Positions 25,598 to 35,593 of a DNA stretch of 64,000 nt are shown one piece after another. Origin of the DNA: an uncultured Bacteroidales bacterium (GTDB lineage Bacteria > Bacteroidota > Bacteroidia > Bacteroidales > UBA932); NCBI GenBank assembly GCA_944322565.1, contig CALUPG010000009.1, forward strand, positions 54,336 through 118,335, given 5' to 3'. Position 1 is the stretch's first letter. Each line of letters begins with the position of its first letter. The notes under the pieces were generated by a model. It had not been told where the DNA came from and ran no database searches. It saw only the letters and a list, made by a program, of their open reading frames with translations. The translations under genes were made by a program, and so were the position numbers.

Positions 25598-26791
25598 TCA
25601 ATATGACCACTTGGTGTCCATCATCGTAGGAGATGATAATATGCCGTATGCATCATAACCATTGCCGGTGGCATCGCGGACAACATTTCTGTAAGTATAA
25701 TCCTCATTTGCAGCGTCTCTTATGTTGATTACTTCATTGCACTGTTCGTATTCATTCATCCTCCAGTACGCAAGAAGTCCGTCGCTCTTCGGGTCAACAT
25801 AATACATGTTGTTGGCAATCTCGCTCTGGCTCAACGCTCTTGTCCACACTCTCGCTTCGGCCAGATATCCGTTGAGGGTTCTTCCGAAACTATATGATGC
25901 ACCAAGCTGGAATCCGCAGGAACCGACCTCTGTAAGATTCATGGTCTCCCCGCCATTAGCCATACCTGTGATATATTGTCCGTTGATGTAGATGTCCCAT
26001 GATGAAGTCGTCCATACAGCGGCAATATGATACCATTTGCCGGCTTCGCATGGAGCAGTTGTGGCAGCAGGCTGATAGCTTCCGTGGCAGATCTGTACGC
26101 AGTTCCTGTCTACCTTGACGTCGCCGAAACGGACACCGCAGGTACCTTCAATGCCCATAATGGAACTGATGTACGGATCGCTGTTGCAGAAATCATTAAC
26201 ATATACCATGGCTTCGAGCGTCACTTCCCTGAGGGCAGAAAGAGTCTGATCATCCTTGAATCCAGGCACTATATATCGGTTACTGCCAATTTGTATTGCC
26301 TTGCTGACTACTGGTGTCTTGATGACGAGGAAAAGAGTCTTTGAGGGCTCAAGCGGCGTCATTGATGAGGTGGACTCGATCGTGACCGGGATACAGTACT
26401 GGGTACCTGTCTGATAGCCATCAAGCGAAGTAATCAAGACCTCGATATCGTCTGAAACACTGTATCCGGCCTCAATGGTAGCCGTCGTTGCAGACAGCTG
26501 ATATGTCCCTTCCGGTGCCATCACATAGCTCTTGCCGTATTTCTGGTTATACGCTTCAATGACATTCGGAGTGACGGCAAGAGTCACGTCAACATTTTCC
26601 GTGGCCTTGACGGAAGATGAGACGGAGAATGTAGCCGAGGCCGGCGGTTCGTCCACACTCAGGGTCAGTTCAAGCTCTTCCTGAGCTTGAGTTATGTAAA
26701 CTGCATCATACGGTTCTGTCGGATTGACACAGGAAGCCAGTCCTGCAGCCAGAGCCACGGATGCTGTCAAAAGTTTTATATTGCTTTTCAT
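25598..26791 (-). CDS. DUF1735 and LamG domain surface lipoprotein
   Basis: The start at 26791 gives a lipoprotein signal (LLTASVALAAGLASC), better than a start 30 bp upstream that overlaps the GH18 stop. Residues about 30-165 form a DUF1735 domain (VYITQAQEELELTLSVDE, VLITSLDGYQTGTQYCIPVTI). A LamG/concanavalin-like domain follows (residues 180-360), with AGKWYHIAAVWTTSSWDIYINGQ and GYLAEARVWTRALSQSEI. The protein probably sits on the cell surface and binds the glycan target. It is the last gene of the PUL. Confidence 0.88.
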   Translation of the reverse strand: MKSNIKLLTASVALAAGLASCVNPTEPYDAVYITQAQEELELTLSVDEPPASATFSVSSSVKATENVDVTLAVTPNVIEAYNQKYGKSYVMAPEGTYQLSATTATIEAGYSVSDDIEVLITSLDGYQTGTQYCIPVTIESTSSMTPLEPSKTLFLVIKTPVVSKAIQIGSNRYIVPGFKDDQTLSALREVTLEAMVYVNDFCNSDPYISSIMGIEGTCGVRFGDVKVDRNCVQICHGSYQPAATTAPCEAGKWYHIAAVWTTSSWDIYINGQYITGMANGGETMNLTEVGSCGFQLGASYSFGRTLNGYLAEARVWTRALSQSEIANNMYYVDPKSDGLLAYWRMNEYEQCNEVINIRDAANEDYTYRNVVRDATGNGYDAYGILSSPTMMDTKWSY

Positions 26792-26817
26792 TTTCGCTAA
26801 ATTTAATGAGTTCGCTG

Positions 26818-27858
26818 TCAATTATTGTCTTCAGGTGACTCCTCCTGCTGAATGCCTCCTGCAGGATTCACATCCTGGATGGCCTCACGCATGTATTTGT
26901 ACGGCTTGTCAGCATGGCCGTACTCATACTCCATGTGATATGCACCGAAGCCCGCACAGGTACCCTGAGTAGGATTGAACCGGGCCATACCGAGGAGAGA
27001 ATTGACTGTCTCGCCTTCTCTGGTAGTATGGTTGACCCCGCCGTTTTTCCAGTATGACTCGAAATTCTCCGCGAAGATATACTGCTCCGGAAGCCATCCA
27101 TTGTTATAGGCATTGTTGAACCTGTTCTGAAGGTCAGTATATGTAGTCGATGCATACGCCTGGACGATTCCGTAGTCAAAATATTCGGCCATTTCGCCTC
27201 TCACTGCATACGGGACACCGTCTATGATGAGGAGCTTGCCAGTGCCGGACTTAGGTCCGAGATATTTTCCGAGCTCACGGATAAGGACATTGAAGGGTTC
27301 AGGACAAGGATTGCCGACAAGCGGCCCGCTTGCTCCATATCCAGGCTCATAGTCTATGTCCATGCCGTCATAGTTGTATTTGTTGATGGAATCGCGCCCC
27401 CATGCTGCGGCAAAGACTGCAATTTCCTCTTCAGTCGGCTTCTCGCCTGCGCGGAACTCTTCAGGGATATTGTCAAGGAAGGTGGTGAAAGTCACCTTGG
27501 TGCCCTTTACTTTCTGCACATACTCCTTGTCTGCCATCTGCTCCGGAGTCAGGGAATGCCACTGGCTCCAGATAGATATTATGTCCATGGAGTCAGGGGC
27601 GCTGACAAGGCGGGACTGATAGGAAGCCCCGGTGGCTGTCCATGAGCCGTACCAGCCGAATGCCAGCTTGTGGTCAGTCTGCTTGTACTCACGGAGAGCC
27701 TGCCAGTAGGCATCGTCCTTTACGATAGGGCTCTGCTCGTCCGCATGCTGGACGATGACCCTTTCAGGCTTCACCCAGTCGGAACATCCGGCGAACATGG
27801 CGGCTGCCATGACCCCGGCCAATGTATATTTCAAAAATCCTTTCATATCTGTTTTCAT
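26818..27858 (-). CDS. GH18 endo-beta-N-acetylglucosaminidase-like lipoprotein
   Basis: GH18 enzymes of this type cleave the chitobiose core of N-glycans through substrate-assisted catalysis. The lipoprotein signal ends in MFAGCS. The catalytic DxxDxDxE motif is present as YDGMDIDYEPGYG, with the acid Glu, and the protein has AFGWYGSWT and QAYASTTYTD on the barrel. The 346-residue length and the DUF1735 and SusCD neighbours match known N-glycan PULs of Bacteroides. The precise glycan type, high-mannose or complex, cannot be read from the sequence. A start at 27846 is also possible. Confidence 0.87.
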   Translation of the reverse strand: MKTDMKGFLKYTLAGVMAAAMFAGCSDWVKPERVIVQHADEQSPIVKDDAYWQALREYKQTDHKLAFGWYGSWTATGASYQSRLVSAPDSMDIISIWSQWHSLTPEQMADKEYVQKVKGTKVTFTTFLDNIPEEFRAGEKPTEEEIAVFAAAWGRDSINKYNYDGMDIDYEPGYGASGPLVGNPCPEPFNVLIRELGKYLGPKSGTGKLLIIDGVPYAVRGEMAEYFDYGIVQAYASTTYTDLQNRFNNAYNNGWLPEQYIFAENFESYWKNGGVNHTTREGETVNSLLGMARFNPTQGTCAGFGAYHMEYEYGHADKPYKYMREAIQDVNPAGGIQQEESPEDNN

Positions 27859-27867
27859 TTAATGAGA

Positions 27868-29457
27868 TTATTTGCAGTCCCACCATAGTCTGATGGCTCC
27901 GGTATCATCGCCGCCGAGAAAAGTGTCAGTAGCCTGTTGTACCTGTGCATGATTGTTGGAATACTCTGACCTCGGGAAAGTCATTCTGCGTACCTGGGTA
28001 TTGGTATTTATGACTCCGTTGCTCCTGTTGTCCACGATAGGGATGATTCTCGGATAGCCTGTCCTGCGGAATTCCGACCAAGCCTCCTGTCCGTTCGGAT
28101 AGAGGGCAATCCATTTCTGTGTGATGATTCTCTCGAGGTTCTGTTCCTCTGAAGCGCTGTCCCCCCATGTAGGAGTGATGGATACGCTCATATTGTATGA
28201 ATTTGAAGCAGAGCCGAGAGAGCAGTCGACAAAATTTGCCGGAGTCTTCGTATTGTCCGTATAATATTCGGCAGCAGCTCCTGCACTAAGTCCGCGTTCC
28301 TCGAATGAGAGCTCTATTCCCTTGTGATAGAAATCCTTGGCACTTCCGCCCATGTTCCATCCAATCAGAGCGCCTTCGGCCTTCAGGAATGCCACTTCAG
28401 AGGCAAGCATCCATATTACAGGATCATCGGCATTGATATTCGGGCAAGAAAGGACCGTATAGTCCGGGTCATTGTCTGCCTCCATATTGGCGATGCCGCA
28501 GCGGATGCCGTGATAGCCGCCTCCATCAATCGTGGCCTCAGAAAAATATTTCGGAAGACGAGGATCGGCATAGCCGTTGAGATAACTGTCCATGGTTGCG
28601 CCCATCCTGAAGTCCACATAGTCATGCCATGACACATACGAAGGATTCTTTACCGAAATGGACCCGGTTGACTTGAGCCATGCACCGTCAGAGGAAGTCT
28701 CCATGACTCCTGCCGCAACAGCCTCCTCGGCCCAAGCCTTGGCCTTAGTAGGAAGGATGTGGCGAAGGCGGATAGCAATGCGCAGCTTCTCCGAATTGGC
28801 AAGCTTGTACCATTTGGAATAGTCTCCGGCGAATATTGCATCGACTTTCGCAAGCTGAGGTGAGGTAAGGGTATTGTAGTTGGACAGGATATCAAGCGCA
28901 GCGTCAAGGTCTTCCATCAGGTCCATGTAGACCTGCTCCTGAGAGTCGTATGGATTGACATCCTCGCCGAAATGGGAGGCCGGGATAGGCCCGTAGATAT
29001 CGGTAGTCTGCTGGAGACAGAAGACCTTGATGACCTCTGCCACGGCAAAGATATCCTCGTCGACCTGCTCATTTTCATAAGCAATCCTCAGGTTCAGCCA
29101 TGCAGGCATGACATTGGTGAATGCCATCTCAAACGGAACATTGTTGTAGTCCATCGCATCAAGGGCATATGTAAGGGTATAGTTGCCGCCGCCGAACTGC
29201 TGGCACGGGGCGAAATATCCGGCATATCCGTTGCCGATGAGGTCGCATGCCCTCTGGTATGCATTTGCTCCGACATCGCTGCAAGGGATGACTGCATCCA
29301 TCTGCATTGTGGTGATATAGGACTTCGCATCCACTTCCTGCACGGCATCCGGATTGGTGTTGAAATTTTCAAATGACTTGGTGCAGGCCAGGGCCAGGAC
29401 GGCAGTCGCCGCAATGGCTCCGGCTCTTGTTATCTTGTTCATATTCATCTTGCTCAT
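27868..29457 (-). CDS. SusD/RagB-like nutrient-binding outer-membrane lipoprotein
   Basis: The N-terminal signal ends in ALACTKSFENFNTNPD, a typical SusD lipobox followed by the family's NxNP turn. The 529 residues contain the TPR-like helices of the SusD fold, including YGPIPASHF and DPVIWMLASEVAFLKAEGALIGW. It forms the lid of the SusC pore and takes up glycan fragments at the outer membrane. It lies between the SusC and GH18 genes with gaps of 3 and 9 bp, so they form one operon. Confidence 0.93.
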   Translation of the reverse strand: MSKMNMNKITRAGAIAATAVLALACTKSFENFNTNPDAVQEVDAKSYITTMQMDAVIPCSDVGANAYQRACDLIGNGYAGYFAPCQQFGGGNYTLTYALDAMDYNNVPFEMAFTNVMPAWLNLRIAYENEQVDEDIFAVAEVIKVFCLQQTTDIYGPIPASHFGEDVNPYDSQEQVYMDLMEDLDAALDILSNYNTLTSPQLAKVDAIFAGDYSKWYKLANSEKLRIAIRLRHILPTKAKAWAEEAVAAGVMETSSDGAWLKSTGSISVKNPSYVSWHDYVDFRMGATMDSYLNGYADPRLPKYFSEATIDGGGYHGIRCGIANMEADNDPDYTVLSCPNINADDPVIWMLASEVAFLKAEGALIGWNMGGSAKDFYHKGIELSFEERGLSAGAAAEYYTDNTKTPANFVDCSLGSASNSYNMSVSITPTWGDSASEEQNLERIITQKWIALYPNGQEAWSEFRRTGYPRIIPIVDNRSNGVINTNTQVRRMTFPRSEYSNNHAQVQQATDTFLGGDDTGAIRLWWDCK

Positions 29458-29460
29458 GTT

Positions 29461-32400
29461 TTAGAATTGAAGCTTAACGCTGAATCCGAGATTTCTCGTG
29501 CTCGGCTGCATGAAATAGTCAAGTCCCTGATAATATGTGCCGGTGGAGGCAGTGAGTTCAGGGTCGAACGGAGCCTTGCAGTAGATCATCCACAGGTTGC
29601 GGCCGACAAGCGACACGGAAAGCCCGAGCTTGTCCTTGAACCACGAACGAGGGAAGTCATATCCGATGCTGAGCTCGCGCAGGCGCACATTGGTCATGCT
29701 GTACACATAGTGAGAGAGCATGGACATGCCGTTTCCGCTGTTGGAGTAGAAAGTCTTCGCATCAGGGATGAACTGGTCCTCGGAAATCCATACCCCGCCT
29801 TCGTCACGGGCATCGGCAGAAGCCTGGGAGGCTCCGAAGCGGTCAAGCAATGCCTGTGTGGCAGACACACCCTGGCCTCCGATGCGGGCATCGATGAGGA
29901 TGCCGAGGTTGATGCCTTTCCACGAGAACTGGTTGTTCCAGCCGATTCTCGCCTTGGCTTCGGTGTTACCGCCGTATATCCATGTGTTGGCGTCGACAGT
30001 CACGGTATTGGAGTTCGGGTCCACATAGATGCGTCCCTGGTCATCGGTCTTGAGGCCATTAACATAGAAGTCGCCGATGGAGCCGCCCGGAGCTATCTTC
30101 ATGCGGTATCCGCCGTAGTCCATGTTGACCTCATCCACAGTCACGAGATTGCCGGACACATCCCTTGTGCCTTCAGGAACGAGTTCCACAATCTTGTTCC
30201 TGTTCATGGAGAATGTGAAGGATGTGGACCAGAAGAAATTCCTCCATGTGTTCTTGAATCCGAGGGATGCCTCGATACCCCAGTTGTTTACCTTACCGGC
30301 ATTGATGTATGCCTGCTTGTAGCCTGTGCTTGGCGGTGCATCATACTGGAAGAGCTGGTTGTAGGTATTGGTATTGTAGTATGTGGCGTCCAGCCATATC
30401 ATGTCGTCGAGGAACTTGACATTGAGTCCGGCCTCGACTGACTTCGTGCGCTCAGGAGTAAGGTTGACTGCCGGAGCATATGTGTCTGACGAAATGAGAC
30501 CGCCCTTGTTCACCGGAGTATTGACGCTTGTGATATAGCGCTGCGGAGCATTGCCGACCTCAGCGTATGACGCACGCACCTTCAGGAATGAGATTCCGGC
30601 CTTGGACAAGTCTGTCATTGAAGAAATGACGGCAGAAAGTCCGACTGAAGGATACGGGATATTGAGATGCTGAGTGAATGCAAGCTGTGAGGCCCATTCA
30701 TTGCGGAATGTCGCATCAAGATAGAGCATTCCCTTGTAGCCGAGCTGCAGGGTAGCATAGATGGCCTGGTTCTGGTCATGGTACCTGTCAGTGTAGGCGA
30801 ATGTCTGGGAGTGGGTCATATCGATATTGTTCACTGAGAACATGTTCGGGATGTTGGCGAGATGGCCCTCGAATCCTGTTCCCTTGTGCACATCGTCCGT
30901 GATGCTGGCTCCGAGGTTGAAGAGAACGGAAAGACTGTTGTCGAAGAATGACTTGTCGAATGTCAGGAGCACGTCACCGTAGAAATTGTTGTGGGTGATG
31001 GTATTGTCCTGATAGTTTCCATATTCGGAGGCAAACAGGGTGTTCGACGATGCATATATCTTCCTGGTATAGTTCATCACCGTGTTGTCAAGACGGGCCC
31101 TTCCCATCACGCTCAGCCAGTCGGTGATCTGCCACTTGAGAGTACCGTTGAGGGTATATCTGTGGGCTGTGTTCTCAAAGAGATTGCGGTTGGTCTCCCA
31201 GTAAGGGTTCTGCGCTCCGTCAAGGAAGTTCAGATCCCAGAACTGGGCCATGATGCCCTGGGCAGGATCCCATCTCTCATATATCTGATACTTGGTGATG
31301 TCCGCGCCGCGCGGGAAAAGATAAATCGGGACAAGAGGGTTGTGGTACTGCCCCTGTACGGTAGGATTGCGCTTGTACTGCTTCATGTAGCTTGCGCTCA
31401 GATCGAGGGTAAGCTTGTCCTTGACCAGTTCGGTGGTATTGCGCATCGACACATTGTATCTGTTGTATACATTGTTCGGGATGATTCCCCTTGAATTGGT
31501 CGATGCGAGGGAAATGTATGTCTGGTTGCGCTCTGTGCCGCCTGAAACAGACAGGGCGTTGGTAGTATTGAAGCCTGTCTGGAAGAAGTCCCTCGGGTCA
31601 TAGTCCGAAGGGGTGGCAAGCCTGGCACCCCAGCTCATGCTCGGTGCAGTGGCGTCAGTGCCGTAGGTATTCTGGAACTGAGGCAGGACGAAAGGACTTG
31701 AGAAAGTCGTGTTGTTGGAATAGTTGACTCTCACTTTCCCCTCGGAGCCTTTCTTCGTGGTGATGAGGATGACTCCGTTCGCGCCCTGAGAACCATAGAG
31801 GGCAGCCGCAGTAGCGCCTGTCATGACTGTCATCGACTCGAAGTCTTCAGGGTTGAGGTTGGAGATACCCTCGAAGTCACCTCCGTCTGGAGTCTCCTGT
31901 ATACCGGACACCTGGGTTGCACGGAGGTTCGGCATCGGGATACCGTCCACTACATAGAGGGCGTTGTTGTTGCCGCTGATGGACTTGACGCCTCGCATGA
32001 TGACGCGGGTGGAACCGCCTGCTCCCGAGGAGCTCTGCGAAATCTGGAGACCGGCCACCTTTCCGGAGAGGGAGTTGACGAAGTTGGCGTCCTTCACGGT
32101 GTTGACAATGTCGCTGGATACTTCCTGCACATTGTAGCTCAATGCCTTCTCTTCCCTTTCGATACCGAGGGCCGTCACGACTACGCCCTCAAGGAGAGTG
32201 CTCTCCTCACTCAGGACGACATTGACCACAGCCCGGCCGTTCAGAGGCAGAGTCTGTGTCTCATAGCCGAGGATGCTCACCTGAAGCTGAGTGTCAGCTG
32301 CCGGAGCATCTATTGTAAGCGAATATTTTCCGTCGAGGTCAGAAACTACCCCGATGTTGGTGCCTGCCACCATGACTGCGGCTCCCGGCACCGGAAGACC

Positions 32401-32598
32401 TGACTGGTCCGTAATTGTTCCCGTGACTGTCACAGGGCCGTTCACAGCCTGCTGCCCCGTCACCAGTTCTGTCCGGGTCTCTGCCCGGTCCAAAGCATTG
32501 CCGACATCAGAAGTACGGGCATTGGCTGCAGCCCCCCCCAGTGACATCAGCACGATTCCTGCAATTGCAGAAAATCTTGTGATAATCGGATTTATCAT
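29461..32598 (-). CDS. SusC/RagA TonB-linked outer-membrane transporter
   Basis: The 1045-residue protein has a signal peptide, a carboxypeptidase-like N-terminal domain (GTITDQSGLPVPGAAVMV...DGKYSL), a TonB box segment before a plug domain with SGKVAGLQISQSS, RVIMRGVKSISGNNNALYVVDGIPM and the NPEDFESMTVMTGATAAALYGSQGANGVILITTKKG signature, and a 22-stranded barrel ending in Phe (LGFSVKLQF). It imports oligosaccharides into the periplasm with TonB energy. No HTCS, ECF sigma factor or SusR regulator is adjacent in this window. Confidence 0.95.
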   Translation of the reverse strand: MINPIITRFSAIAGIVLMSLGGAAANARTSDVGNALDRAETRTELVTGQQAVNGPVTVTGTITDQSGLPVPGAAVMVAGTNIGVVSDLDGKYSLTIDAPAADTQLQVSILGYETQTLPLNGRAVVNVVLSEESTLLEGVVVTALGIEREEKALSYNVQEVSSDIVNTVKDANFVNSLSGKVAGLQISQSSSGAGGSTRVIMRGVKSISGNNNALYVVDGIPMPNLRATQVSGIQETPDGGDFEGISNLNPEDFESMTVMTGATAAALYGSQGANGVILITTKKGSEGKVRVNYSNNTTFSSPFVLPQFQNTYGTDATAPSMSWGARLATPSDYDPRDFFQTGFNTTNALSVSGGTERNQTYISLASTNSRGIIPNNVYNRYNVSMRNTTELVKDKLTLDLSASYMKQYKRNPTVQGQYHNPLVPIYLFPRGADITKYQIYERWDPAQGIMAQFWDLNFLDGAQNPYWETNRNLFENTAHRYTLNGTLKWQITDWLSVMGRARLDNTVMNYTRKIYASSNTLFASEYGNYQDNTITHNNFYGDVLLTFDKSFFDNSLSVLFNLGASITDDVHKGTGFEGHLANIPNMFSVNNIDMTHSQTFAYTDRYHDQNQAIYATLQLGYKGMLYLDATFRNEWASQLAFTQHLNIPYPSVGLSAVISSMTDLSKAGISFLKVRASYAEVGNAPQRYITSVNTPVNKGGLISSDTYAPAVNLTPERTKSVEAGLNVKFLDDMIWLDATYYNTNTYNQLFQYDAPPSTGYKQAYINAGKVNNWGIEASLGFKNTWRNFFWSTSFTFSMNRNKIVELVPEGTRDVSGNLVTVDEVNMDYGGYRMKIAPGGSIGDFYVNGLKTDDQGRIYVDPNSNTVTVDANTWIYGGNTEAKARIGWNNQFSWKGINLGILIDARIGGQGVSATQALLDRFGASQASADARDEGGVWISEDQFIPDAKTFYSNSGNGMSMLSHYVYSMTNVRLRELSIGYDFPRSWFKDKLGLSVSLVGRNLWMIYCKAPFDPELTASTGTYYQGLDYFMQPSTRNLGFSVKLQF

Positions 32599-32780
32599 AT
32601 TTTTATCGGTTATTGTTAATTGTTATTCCATCTCACCGGGCAGAGTCCTGTCGGAATCCTCCGGAAATATAATGTGGCTTCTTATACCATAGGCATACCT
32701 GTTTACGAAAAATGCTCACGAAGATAGCAAAAATTTCCCTACTTTCAATACCTGAATCATGATATGGCCGGATTTCAGAG

Positions 32781-32830
32781 CCGCGCCGACGGAAAGCATT
32801 TTCATCTCCACAGGCCGCGATGTGAACATA
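32781..32830. repeat. Single copy of the palindromic intergenic repeat
   Basis: The right half TCCACAGGCCGCGATGTGAA parallels unit three at 25415-25438 with only a few changes, and the centre CATTTT is shared. The left half is eroded. Nothing else is seen in the 32599-32905 gap except an AT-rich stretch upstream of SusC. Confidence 0.7.
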
Positions 32831-32905
32831 GTTCCGATAAAATGACTATTTTCGCTCCGACATTACCAAAAGGACATTTTATTGGACAAAATCACATACG
32901 GACAA

Positions 32906-33433
32906 ATGGAAAATCCGAAAATAAGAATCTGCACGGACTTCGACATTGAGGAAAGGGTGCAGGCCGCCCGAGACAACTTCAGGAAGTACGGATACAATTG
33001 CTGCCAGGCAGTGCTGCTGGCGTATGCCGATGTCATCGGGCTTGACCCCCGGACAGCGGCTGTGCTCACTTCCGGATTCGGAGGAGGAATGGGGCGGCTC
33101 AGGGAAGTGTGCGGCTCGGTGAGCGCGATGTTCATGATTGCAGGCTTCATCTCGCCTGCGGCAGACCCTTCGGTGAAGACAGACAGGACGGCCAATTATG
33201 CCCTTGTTCAGGAAGTCGCAGGGGAATTCAGGGAAAAGAACGGCTCGATAGTATGCAAGGAACTCCTGGGGAAACCGGCGACACTGGGACAGGAATCGCC
33301 CGAGCCTTCGGACAGGACCCCGGAATATTACAGGAAACGTCCGTGCGAGGATCTTATAGCCTGCTCTGCAAGAATCATAGGAAAAAGGCTGAAAGCCGTC
33401 GGTCATGAAGCTTGCCGGTCGCGTTCCCTCTGA
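32906..33433 (+). CDS. C_GCAxxG_C_C family (putative redox) protein
   Basis: The reading frame extends to a TTG at 32882, but the ATG at 32906 is preferred. The protein shows YNCCQAVLLAYAD, FGGGMGRLREVCGSVSAM and later single Cys at CKELLG and CEDLIACSARI, the spacing of the family with Cys-rich core; here CGSVSAM replaces the more usual CGAxxG. The family is thought to have a membrane-linked or metal-binding redox role, but no activity is established. The last 31 bp overlap the converging mltG gene. Confidence 0.8.
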   Translation: MENPKIRICTDFDIEERVQAARDNFRKYGYNCCQAVLLAYADVIGLDPRTAAVLTSGFGGGMGRLREVCGSVSAMFMIAGFISPAADPSVKTDRTANYALVQEVAGEFREKNGSIVCKELLGKPATLGQESPEPSDRTPEYYRKRPCEDLIACSARIIGKRLKAVGHEACRSRSL

Positions 33434-34479
33434 CGGGCGGTAAGAGCCCTCTGGAACTCCCGGGCATTCTTCAGATGCTCCCCGTATGTGACAGCAAAAC
33501 GATGTGTGCCGTCAAAGGCAGGACTGGCGCAGAAATAGATATAGCCGTGGGTGTCCGGATTGAGGACGGCATCTATGCAGGCCTTGGGCGGGACATTGAT
33601 AGGGGCAGGAGGAAGACCGGCATACTTGTATGTATTATATGGAGAGTCTATCCTGAGATGCTTCTTGAATATTCTGTCAAGCGTATAGTCATAACAGAAA
33701 GCTATGGTCGGGTCAGCCTGCAGTTTCATGCCCTTGTGGAGACGGTTGAGATATACCCCGGCAATCACCGGATACTCCGATTTCTGAAGTGTCTCCCCGC
33801 TGACGATTGAGGCCATGACGGATGCCTCCATCCGGGACAGCCCCTGCCTGCGGGCCTTGTCCACACGCTCTTGAGTCCAGAATGCGTCATATTCCTTCTT
33901 GAAACGGTCAAAAATGTCCCTGACTGATGCAGTCCAGTACATTTCATAAGTGTCAGGAAGGAAAAGGGCGAAGACATTCTCAGGAGTGAAACCGTATTGT
34001 TCCAGAAAGGCCGCATCATCCAGAGCATCCGCCACCTGCGCAGAATCCACCATCATCTGCCGGCCAATGACTGCGGCAAGCTTCCCTTTGCTGCGGATTG
34101 TGCCGGCCAGAGTAAGATTCTGCGGAGTCTGCCAGCCGTTGCATATCATCCTTATGGCATATACGGCCGTATATGAAGGTTCAATGACATAGCGGCCCGG
34201 CCTGGCTCTTTCAGACAGATTCTCTTTGGCGGCGCTGCGCATCACGCTGCCTTTCCGCAGGGCGCCGGCGCCTCTGCACAATGAATCCGTGATAGCCTCA
34301 GATGTCATGTCCGGACAGACATAGAGAACATATCTTTCGGAGAAATTCTCCATCCTGTTGTCCGCCATATATCTGCAGACAAAAAAAACTGCCGCCGCAA
34401 GTACTGCAACCATGGCGGCATTCAGCAAAAACCGGCTGCCTCTCCGATTCCCATGGTTTTCTCCGTCTTTTCTTTTCAT
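33403..34479 (-). CDS. mltG: Endolytic murein transglycosylase MltG
   Basis: MltG cuts nascent peptidoglycan and probably sets glycan strand length. The 358-residue protein has one N-terminal membrane anchor (FLLNAAMVAVLAAAVFFVCRYM) and a periplasmic YceG domain with FLPDTYEMYWTAS, ASIVSGETLQKSEYP, GVYLNRLHKGMKLQADPT and YNTYKYAGLPPAPINVP. The catalytic Glu is kept in the SGET segment, though the first Glu of the usual SIVEKET is Ser. The LysM glucosaminidase gene ends 11 bp upstream, so the two wall enzymes share an operon. Confidence 0.92.
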   Translation of the reverse strand: MKRKDGENHGNRRGSRFLLNAAMVAVLAAAVFFVCRYMADNRMENFSERYVLYVCPDMTSEAITDSLCRGAGALRKGSVMRSAAKENLSERARPGRYVIEPSYTAVYAIRMICNGWQTPQNLTLAGTIRSKGKLAAVIGRQMMVDSAQVADALDDAAFLEQYGFTPENVFALFLPDTYEMYWTASVRDIFDRFKKEYDAFWTQERVDKARRQGLSRMEASVMASIVSGETLQKSEYPVIAGVYLNRLHKGMKLQADPTIAFCYDYTLDRIFKKHLRIDSPYNTYKYAGLPPAPINVPPKACIDAVLNPDTHGYIYFCASPAFDGTHRFAVTYGEHLKNAREFQRALTARQRERDRQAS

Positions 34480-34490
34480 CTGTTTATTGT

Positions 34491-35522
34491 TTACCTTTTT
34501 CTCAGTTTGACCACATCTCCCTCCCGAAGTTCAGTGCCGGGGGCAAATGAGTTCATCTTCACCAGACTCTTCATCTGAACTCCATATCTCTGGGCTATGT
34601 CCCTGAGGGACTCGTCTCCGTCGACAATATGCATTTGAATATTCTTTGCCGCCTGCTTTTTCTTTTTCTGCAGGTAGACAACCGTTCCCGGGAGCAGGTC
34701 GCTCTCTACGGTCAGGTCATTGAACCTGAGGATTTCTTTCCTGAACAGTCCATTGGCCTTAGCTATATCGGAATAAGTCTCCCCTGGCACGGAATATACG
34801 AAAGGGACTCCGTTCTGTGAATACAGCTGGCGAGAAAGCGAGAAATTGAATTTCTTCCCTTCACTTCTGTCCAGAGGCAGAGCCTGCTCCAGTTCAGACG
34901 GAGATTCAGGCAATGCGGCAGGAACATCGGTCTTCTCCTTTGTCCTTGTCTTTCTGGACTTTTTGCCATTCCCCTCAGAACCAGCCCCGTAGCTTGAAGG
35001 CATGGTATCAAATCTGTCAAGCCCGTAGTCCTCTATCAGCTTTATCAGTTTGCGGGGATATGCGGGATCGGTTGCATATCCGGCCCTCTTGAGTCCGTAA
35101 GCCCAGCCTCGGTAATCCGTTATGTCCAGGTCAAAAAGAGACTTGTATCTGTCCCTGTATCTCAGAAAATCAGAATGATCCCGGAACGACTCCCACGCCG
35201 AGGCATATACGCGGAAGCATTCGCCTCTACGGTCATCGTCATAATACATTTTCCGCCCTGTCCAGTCATGGCACTTGATTCCGAAATGATTGTTTCCCTT
35301 GACAGCAAGCTCCGACCTGCCGTTGGAGGATTCAAGCATCCCCTGCGCAAGGGTAATGCTGGCAGGGACACCGCTGCGGTACATTTCTGCCACAGCAGTC
35401 CTTGAGTATGTATCAATATATGTCTGCTGCGGGGATTTCTCCGCCTTTGACACTATGCTCCCGGCAAAAAGCAGCAGCGCAATGAGCCAGGTGCGGAACA
35501 TTGTACGGATTCTGAAGTCCAT
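34491..35522 (-). CDS. Secreted glucosaminidase with two LysM domains
   Basis: A signal peptide (LIALLLFAGSIVSKA) is followed by a FlgJ/LytG-type glucosaminidase domain (residues 35-160) with ITLAQGMLESSNGRS carrying the catalytic Glu, GNNHFGIKCH, and YATDPAYPRKLI. Two LysM-like wall-binding segments follow near residues 240-285 (VYSVPGETYSDIAKANGL) and 297-343 (MHIVDGDESLRDIAQRYG). It probably trims peptidoglycan in the periplasm. It heads a two-gene operon with mltG; the promoter lies at 35594-35624. Confidence 0.9.
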   Translation of the reverse strand: MDFRIRTMFRTWLIALLLFAGSIVSKAEKSPQQTYIDTYSRTAVAEMYRSGVPASITLAQGMLESSNGRSELAVKGNNHFGIKCHDWTGRKMYYDDDRRGECFRVYASAWESFRDHSDFLRYRDRYKSLFDLDITDYRGWAYGLKRAGYATDPAYPRKLIKLIEDYGLDRFDTMPSSYGAGSEGNGKKSRKTRTKEKTDVPAALPESPSELEQALPLDRSEGKKFNFSLSRQLYSQNGVPFVYSVPGETYSDIAKANGLFRKEILRFNDLTVESDLLPGTVVYLQKKKKQAAKNIQMHIVDGDESLRDIAQRYGVQMKSLVKMNSFAPGTELREGDVVKLRKR

Positions 35523-35593
35523 TCCTGAAAAATTAAATTATGCCATCCGGACATAATGTCCGAAACTTGCTCTGACAATACATCCGAATCATG

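Noticed and set aside
29467..30441. Long open frame antisense to the SusC gene
   Set aside because: Its frame is a shadow of the SusC coding strand and it has no promoter or motifs.
33403..34479. Loss of the MltG catalytic Glu
   Set aside because: The first Glu of SIVEKET is Ser here, but the Glu that aligns with the catalytic one is kept in SGET.
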